From Russula earlei (lineage: Eukaryota; Basidiomycota; Agaricomycetes; Russulales; Russulaceae), in assembly GCA_025769875.1 (NCBI GenBank), contig JAGFNK010000146.1, positions 1-64,000 of the forward strand: a DNA stretch of 64,000 nucleotides. The letters are read 5' to 3'. Below the pieces are notes generated by a model. It had not been told where the DNA came from and made no database searches. It was given only the letters and a program-made list of their open reading frames with translations. Of the stretch, positions 57,484 to 64,000 are shown one piece after another. The first letter of the stretch is position 1. Every line of letters starts with the position of its first letter. A program made the translations under genes and the position numbers.

Positions 57484-58324
57484 AGTGTTGCCTTTTTTTC
57501 CGATTGACTTTCTACATCCTGACATAATAATGTATAGATATCCCAGGAATTGGGTTTTCAATCCCAAGCGAAGATGTCACGATAATAACCACGACGGCTT
57601 GATCCACTGTTTGTTTCAAGACAGTATCTTGCCTCATGATGTAAGGCGCACGACTCCTAAAGTGAACTCCATAGGCCCGGTTCCCTCCCTCCCTTGGTTG
57701 CTGATCGCAAAGAATAATTCGATCTCGTTCGCCTCGTTCCTGACGATTTCTATGACAATATTGGACTTGGGCCTGCGTGTTCGATTCTCTCTACCCTTAC
57801 TATGCTTGGTGTTTGGTTCTGTCTGCGTTTCAGTCTTGAATGTTGCAATCCCTTTTCCTGCTAAAATCTTCTAGGGCACTTGTCCCATTCCCGTGCGCTC
57901 GCTCACGTACATAAAGTGCGTGAACTGCCACGTTTGGCCTGTCTTTAGCATATGTTTTTTTTTATTCGGGACACCTTTTTTGACCAGCACATGTACGATA
58001 TCACGGGTTTGGCACGAGCGATGAAACATTCGCATCATCGGGTGTATACGTTTGTTCTTTGCATCGTTTTGTCAGTTTTGTCTAGTTAGGAATAAATTAT
58101 TTTCCGTGGCGTATTTACTCATAAATCTGCACTCAATACGTTCTTGTAATCCCAAAGCCCCAACGTGTCAAGATGCCCCGGAGATCCCTCCCGAACAAAG
58201 CCGAAGACATGCCCTCTGTAACTACCTCCGTGTTGCAGTCCTTGGTACATTTCCAAGTGCTTAGCATGTCACTGAAAGAGGACAGTGAGGATAGAGAAAA
58301 ACTCTACAAGTGTACTATAACTTA
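57484..58324. other. Intergenic region downstream of the DUF6534 gene
   Basis: No gene recognised. T-rich patches (57,952-57,962) may belong to 3' ends. The stretch ends at the TTA target of the MITE fragment. Confidence 0.45.
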
Positions 58325-58463
58325 GGCCCCTTTTACCAACCAAGAATTCTTGAACTTGGATTTTGGGATTTTCTGGGAGTGACAGGAGTGACAGGAGTGA
58401 TGTAAGTGATATGATGTATATAATAAATTAATATGCATTTTTTTCTGTTGTAATTTGCATATT
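58325..58463. mobile_element. 5' part of a second MITE copy (PIF/Harbinger type)
   Basis: It begins ggccccttttaccaacc after a tta target and matches the first ~140 bp of the element at 49964, including the gagtgacaggagtgacagg run and gatgtatataataaattaatatgc. The match stops at about 58,463; the right half and second inverted end are missing. Some 66 bp of other sequence separates it from copia-3. Confidence 0.85.
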
Positions 58464-58529
58464 CACACAAGCTGAAGCTTGCTTGGGCTTTGCCCAGGGG
58501 GTGTGCCTTCATTTGGCCATGAGCATTCT

Positions 58530-58914
58530 TGTTGAACCGGAACCCAAACAGATCAAAGAAGGCGAAGACCTTCACACAAGGTTCAAGATCCGATTAGAGA
58601 TGTTACATGTTAGACAGAACTTTAGCATATGCACTTATGGCAATAGGGTTACACATACTATGCTATCTATCACAAGATGCAGCCTTATGCTGCATCTAGA
58701 ACGTTTCCACATCACGCGTCACTGTATGTGCAATATAGTGGACACCTGTAGTCACTTCTTTTGGACTTAGGAACCGCCATGGGTCATAGAGGTATAAATA
58801 CCATACTTGTAGATGAGTATACACATTGCTCTACACCCCAATACCACTTGAGCATTAGCATAACCTCTAAGGTGGGTTGCTTGGCCTGTTAGCTGCGCTC
58901 TATGCTGCACAACA
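58530..58914 (+). repeat. 5' LTR of copia-3
   Basis: It starts tgttgaaccggaac and ends ctgcacaaca. It contains a TATA-like ggtataaatacc near 58,790. Confidence 0.9.
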
Positions 58915-59082
58915 GGTTATGGGCCCTGCAAGTCATGCACCTTCATTGGCTGTAATGATGGCAAAGCATCCCTGAAGCCTGCATGCTGTGGCGAGCTAGT
59001 CTACCCTATGGGGAGACTATGTTGGCTTGTTTGAATACAATACTCTTACTGATGACCTCTAAGCCTCTTTCTAACAGCTATT

Positions 59083-62000
59083 ATGTTGTCATCTCAACCC
59101 TCTGCCCCTGTTGTCCCCATCCTTGATGGTACAAACTATGGTATTTGGTCAAAGGCTATGAAAGCCTACCTCATGTCCATTGGACTGTGGGGTTATTGCA
59201 ATGGTACTTTTGATGTGTCAATTGTCCCTGCCCTTCCCCAAACGCCTCTTCCCAAAGAGATTGCTGCCCAGGCTGTCGCTCAGGCAGCTCTGAAAGACTG
59301 GCACAAAGGGAATGATATAGCAGTTTACCCTCCTGTCATCCTTGACAATCAACTGCCGCAAGCCTCTGAGGATGAGGTAGGAGACATTCTACATCTAGCA
59401 AGGGAAGGGGGAGTCAAATTTCTGAACTATCTGCTCGCCCAAGCAGTTCCACTAAGTTCAGAAGCACCTGATAATGCAAAGATTTGCGAATGGACCTTTA
59501 GGGACATTCTGCGAATGCCAAGTGAACTCCAAAAGGAGTGGAAAGATGCCTGTCATGAGGAGTTGGAATCCCTCCACAGACGCAAAGTCTTTGAACTAGT
59601 CAATCCCCTCAAGGATCACAAAATAATTAAAAATAGATGGGTATTTGACCTTAAGTCTGATGGTTGTAAAAAAGCCAGACTAGTTGCCAAAGGCTTCTCC
59701 CAAGTAGAAGGCATTGACTATGACGAAATATTCTCACCCATGGTATGGTTTGAGACAGTCTGCCTGATGATTGCACATACAGCGCTCAAAAACTGGCACA
59801 TTAGCAGACTAGACGTCAAGACTGCCTTTCTCTATGGTGAACTCAATGAAGAGCTCTATATGGAGCAGCCCAAGGGCTTCAAAATAAAAGTCCAAGAGCA
59901 TAAAGTCATGCACCTAAAATGCGCAATATATGGACTCAAGCAAGCGGCACTTGCATGGTGGAAAGCCCTTGACAAGTCCATGGCCTTGTCATGAACCATT
60001 CTCTGGAGAAGGCCCTTGAAGGACCTCTCCTGATGAGAGGAAACCCAGCCTCTAGGGTGTCACCCTGTTCACATGAGCAAAAGGGGTGAGTAGAGGTGTC
60101 CACAATATCGCGCATGCATTGTCATGCAAGCAATTCTCAGCACAATCAACATACAGCAAGCCCCACTTAGGGGCAACCCTTTTAGCAATAAAGGACAGTA
60201 CTAGGACCTTCCTAAGGACCCTTTAGGACAACTGTAGGTGCTCTACAATAGGCACTAACACAGTATCAAAGACCCTGCAACACGTTATTAGACTAACTCT
60301 AATAACTATAGAATGAACTATAAGGCGATACTAGGGACCTTAATAGAAGCATTAGGGTCGACTCTAAGGACCCTAATAGAACTATATAAGGGGCCTTATA
60401 GGATAACACTATTCCCTGAACCAGACTACAAGTCCTCAAATGACCGGCCCTAAACTAACTAACAGAAAATGAATCAGGTGCTTGCACATGTACTAAGACA
60501 GTGAACACATGGACAGTGAAGGCTCTTACTCATCAGGAGAAGCCTTCTTACTCAGCAGCTTACTGAGCAGGACTGAGCATGCTCAGTAAGTGCACTCTGT
60601 CTTCTTACTCATCCCTCTATTGTGCTTAATAACAAGGTTACAACTTGTTCCCTATTTAGCAGTTCTCTTGTAGTATATAAGCGCTCAATAAAGTAGCGGA
60701 CAGTCCTCAGACTGTCCATTTGTTTACGGCACTCTCCATCCCTGGGATACTCCTTAAGGACCATCCCCTTGTGACCATTCTGGCCTCTTCCCTGCGTACC
60801 TGTTCGACTCTACCGGTAACTATACCCCTTTGGTATTTGTTACTGCTTTGGACTCTGCTCCTTGCCCACGCCATCTTAGACATCTATTGACTCGTCTTCA
60901 AGCTCATTCCTCGCTCTTGAACTGGATAGTGAGTCTTGACAGGCCTCACTCGGCCTCATTCGCCTTATGTCTGACTCTGGGCTCTTTGTTAGTAAAGACA
61001 AGAGCATCATAGCCATCATTTATGTTGATGATGTGCTCTTCTTTGGAGCAGACAAAAAACAAATCAATAAAACAAAGGAGTGCTTTATGAAGCTCTGGGA
61101 ATGTTGAGATCTGGGCAATGCCCAAGAATTTCTATGCATGCGCATTCAATGCAAGTCTGGCCAGATACATCTGGACCAGACCGAATATCTAAAGAAAGTG
61201 CTGCAGCATTTCGACTTGCTTAACACAAATCCTGCTCCTACTCTGCTACCAGAGGGCTATTACCCCTCTCCCAACACTTCTGCTGCTGACCCAGCCTTGT
61301 GGTCAAAATTCCAGCAAGTTAAAGGATCACTCCTATACATAATGTTTGGAACATGTCCAGACATAGCCTTTGCAGTCACCAAGGTGTCACAACATGCTGC
61401 CAATCCCTCAGAGGACCATTTAAATTGTGCATTCTATATTTGCTGATACCTCTTGGGAACCGCCAATTATACCTCGGTCTATGATGGATCATCTAATGGT
61501 GGCTTAATGGCATATGCAGACTCTGACTGGGCTTCTGATCCGACTAATTGGAAGTCCACAACAGGCTATATGGTGAACCTGGCTGGAGCAATATTTTCTT
61601 GGAACTCATGAGTGCAGAAAACAGTTGCGCTCTCCTCCACAGAAGCTGAAGTACATGTTACTCTCTGACACGAGCAGACCATTAGTGTGGATAAAATCCT
61701 TGCTAACAGAACTTGGCATCAATCTTGCTCCAATCCCATTGTTTGGTGATAACCAAGGCTCAATATTCTTAGCCTCCAACCCTGTACAAGAAAAGTGCAT
61801 CAAACACATTGATTTGTGCTATCACTTCATTCATGAAGTCATACAAAATAAACAGATGGAGCTATTCTTTATTGAAGGGGCTAACAACCCAGCTGACATG
61901 TTCACCAAGAACCTTGGCATGCATCAAGTTCCTCAAATTCAGGGAGCAGCTAGGACTAATGTTCTACCCCTGAATGTGGGAAAATGCTCACAGCATCTAC
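59083..62000 (+). pseudogene. copia-3 Gag-RT-RNase H frame lacking protease and integrase
   Basis: The frame from ATG 59083 begins as a copia Gag (VPILDGTNYGIWSKAMKAYL, GLWGYCNG). After about 80 residues it passes, still in frame, into the segment upstream of RT (PSELQKEWKDACHEELESL) and RT itself (NRWVFDLKSDG, GIDYDEIFSPMV, RLDVKTAFLYGEL, YGLKQAALAWWKALD). A solo LTR interrupts it at 59,986. After the LTR comes SLGLIRLMSDSGLFV, the intact YVDD box (IIYVDDVLFFGAD near 61,017), and the RNase H region (ADSDWASDPTNWKSTTGY, LFGDNQGSI, HIDLCYHFIHEVI, NPADMFTKNL). Stops are present after the LTR, for example in WEC-DLG near 61,106 and at about 61,444 and 61,609. No zinc knuckle, protease DSG or integrase motifs were found. 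Confidence 0.9.
59987..60941 (+). repeat. Solo LTR, family 1, copy C (955 bp), inside copia-3
   Basis: Flanked by a perfect duplication ggcct (59982-59986 and 60942-60946). It is inverted relative to copies A and B. In this orientation it starts tgtcatgaacc, has gtatataagcgctcaataaag near 60,673 (TATA and polyadenylation-like signals close together), and ends gagtcttgaca. Confidence 0.92.
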
Positions 62001-62022
62001 CGATGCACTTAGCAAGGGGGAG

Positions 62023-62409
62023 TGTTGAACCTGGAACCCAAACAGGATCAAAGAAGGCAAAGACCTTCACACAAGGTTCAAGATCCAATTAGAGATGTTA
62101 CATGTTAGACAGAACTTTAGCATATGCACTTATGGCAATAGGGTTACACATACTATGCTATCTATCACAAGATGCAGCCTTATGCTGAGTCTAGAATGTT
62201 TCCACATCACATGTCACTGTATGCACAATATAGTGGACACCTATAGTCACCTCTTTTGTACTTAGGAACATCCCTGGGTCATAGAGGTATAAATACCATA
62301 CATGTAGACAAGTATGCACATTGCTCTACACCCCAATATCACTTGAGCATTAGCACAACCTCTAAGGTGGGTTGCTTGGCCTGTTAGCTGCGCTCTATGC
62401 TGTGCAACA
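62023..62409 (+). repeat. 3' LTR of copia-3
   Basis: It starts tgttgaacctggaac and ends ctgtgcaaca. Same architecture as the 5' copy, including ggtataaatacc near 62,285. Confidence 0.9.
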
Positions 62410-62414
62410 ATTCT

Positions 62415-64000
62415 CTTCATGTGTAATCCTTTTTTGGATACAGGGAGAGGAGGTATATCATAATCTCACAATCATCACCCATGTGTAATCCTTTTTACTT
62501 ATAAGGCCCATTGGTGATCTCCAAAAAATCCTTGAGTTTCAAAAGTTTTACTTTGGGTTCAAAATCCTGTTTTTAAAATGTCCTAATATGCCTTTAGTAT
62601 CACTCATTACTGGGTGTGATCCCTTTTTGATGTGGAGGAAAAACTACAATGTGCAATTCTCTATAATCTTCATGTCATCCAGCAGAACAATCCATATCAA
62701 TACACTGAGTACATGTCATTTTACACTTACTTTATCAAAATTTCACTCTACATTCTTCCCAGATACTGAAATTGACTTGAACACCCCTCAATTATTAACC
62801 TTGCCATGAGAAGCAACAGTGATCTTAATATCATCATATCAAAGAGGAGCCATTCACCATAGCACAGGCAACTCATCTGCCAATTAGTAACTGCCTCCAA
62901 CTCAATCAAAAACAGCACTCTTACCATGATCCTATCAAAGACAGGAATTCATGATATGGCCATGTCAACTGCCAATCAATATCTGTCCTTGATGTTAATC
63001 ACTCAACCAACCACAGTGCTACAGCTCAGCCCAGTTAAATTGAACATAGATTCAACTCATTTATCAATGGAAAATAAAAATAATCTTATGAAATCATTAT
63101 ACTGTATTCACAGAAAGTAACTTAGTCAACTGGATTGCAATGTGAAGGAAATGGGCTGAGGGCCAGCTGGCCAAGAATGTGATATCGTGCATGAGGGAAA
63201 TGGTCATGTGCCATCAAGGTTTGAGTGGGAATTGGCCCATCATGTGTCCTTTAAGAGGAAAGAAAAAGAAAAATGGATATGGCATGGGAGAATAAATGGC
63301 ACAGTGAATTGCACAAAGATCACACATGCAGGACACATGGTTGTGTGCCAACAGGGTTTTGAGTGTGGGGTTGGTGTCAAGCATGGAGAGGGAGGTTTAA
63401 GGAGAGTGAGGAAATGAGAGAAAATGAAAATGAAAAATGTACACATGAGATCAACACCCACAGGACATGCGATACAGCAAGGTAAGCAGGGCCATTGCAT
63501 TTGGCCCTCAGGGGTCTTGACTGTGGTGCCAGCAGTACTCGTGTCCCACATTGTGAGACATTCCAGGTTCTGTCACCTTTCATGGTAAAGGGTGGAAGAC
63601 AAATGTCCAGAGACATTTGAGGTGCCATTGCAGCACTGTGCATCACTCTCAGGCAGTACTCACCATGCTGTGTCACTGTAAGAACTGGTCAAAAAGAGTT
63701 ATCCAAATGGAAAGAAAAAAAAACACACTGGATGATGGGAAGGAGAGGGGTGAGAGGGTGAGAGAGTGCACAAGAATGAAAAGAAAAAAAATGCACCCAT
63801 GAAAATGAGGCCTCATGGGAAAGCTCCTGTTGCATGGAAATGAGCTTGAGGGAACTGGGAGCTTGGGTCTCAGTGAGAGATTCCAGGCAGAGGAGAAAGG
63901 ACCTGTGAAAACAAAAATAAAAACAAACAATGCATGGGTGCCATGCAATGGACATGGGAAAACACATGGCACCTGCACCACTTGAGGCTGAGCTTGATGG
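62415..64000. other. Low-complexity, repeat-like right end of the window
   Basis: AT-rich and CpG-poor. From about 63,180 the plus strand is A- and G-rich with degenerate repeats of aagaaaaa, gagagtg and acacatg units, giving spurious open frames on both strands. No element ends, transposase or host gene were recognised. Confidence 0.4.

Larger units (their letters stand above)
58530..62409 (+). mobile_element. Ty1/copia element, internally deleted (copia-3), with a nested solo LTR
   Basis: 5' LTR 58530-58914, PBS GGTTATGGGCCC at 58915-58926, coding region, purine tract agcaagggggag before 62023, and 3' LTR 62023-62409. A perfect target duplication attct lies at 58525-58529 and 62410-62414. 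The LTRs differ at roughly 5 percent of sites by eye. Protease and integrase are absent, so the element is non-autonomous. A 955-bp solo LTR interrupts the RT. Confidence 0.92.

Noticed and set aside
63187..63981. Several open frames on both strands near the right edge
   Set aside because: The DNA is simple-sequence rich (A/G runs); the peptides are Lys/Glu/Gly-rich on one strand and Phe/Ser/Leu-rich on the other, as expected from composition alone.
1..64000. tRNA genes, rRNA genes and CRISPR arrays
   Set aside because: A reading for tRNA B-box-like motifs and regularly spaced repeats found no convincing candidate. Short tandem repeats present are microsatellites or LTR-internal repeats.

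Overview
The window looks like a piece of a filamentous basidiomycete genome, most likely an Agaricomycete. The evidence is a set of intron-rich genes (introns of about 45-70 bases, GT-AG and some GC-AG), a DUF6534 membrane-protein gene of the mushroom-forming type, a Plavaka-like transposase fragment, and several LTR and Mutator-like elements. No rRNA, tRNA or CRISPR array was found.

Layout. 1-1660: decayed 3' half of a SWIM-domain (Mutator-like) transposase. 2277-7178: a young Ty1/copia element on the minus strand with a 5-bp target duplication. 7.2-33 kb: GC-rich, CpG-rich gene space. It holds a small secreted protein (7767-8172), a Plavaka-like fragment and an inverted-repeat element (8.4-10 kb), ornithine aminotransferase (11709-13762), an Mpp6-type exosome cofactor (16318-17284), a proline-rich conserved protein (20015-20948), a 7.3-kb stretch with no recognisable gene, a DCN1-type cullin neddylation factor (28296-29481), a Pop8-like RNase P/MRP subunit (minus, 29872-30310) and a GCNA/SprT-type metalloprotease (30467-32643). 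33-53.7 kb: AT-rich, CpG-poor transposon pile-up. It contains a 1.2-kb foldback palindrome, two Mutator-like elements facing opposite ways, a decayed copia element, at least five solo LTRs, a MITE, and a CpG-rich 2.9-kb element with 0.4-kb inverted repeats nested inside one Mutator-like copy. 53.7-58.3 kb: gene space again, with the DUF6534 gene. 58.3-62.4 kb: a MITE fragment and a third copia element whose gag is fused to reverse transcriptase and is split by a solo LTR. 62.4-64 kb: low-complexity DNA.

The host genes are unrelated housekeeping or conserved genes: arginine/ornithine metabolism, nuclear RNA decay, cullin activation, RNase P/MRP, and repair of DNA-protein crosslinks. They do not form one pathway or a biosynthetic cluster. 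The most informative signals are the order of nested insertions, readable from target duplications; the contrast between CpG-poor old repeats and CpG-rich young ones; three GC-AG introns in neighbouring genes; and the small secreted protein with a 25-residue tandem repeat. I see no strong evidence for an undescribed multi-gene system.
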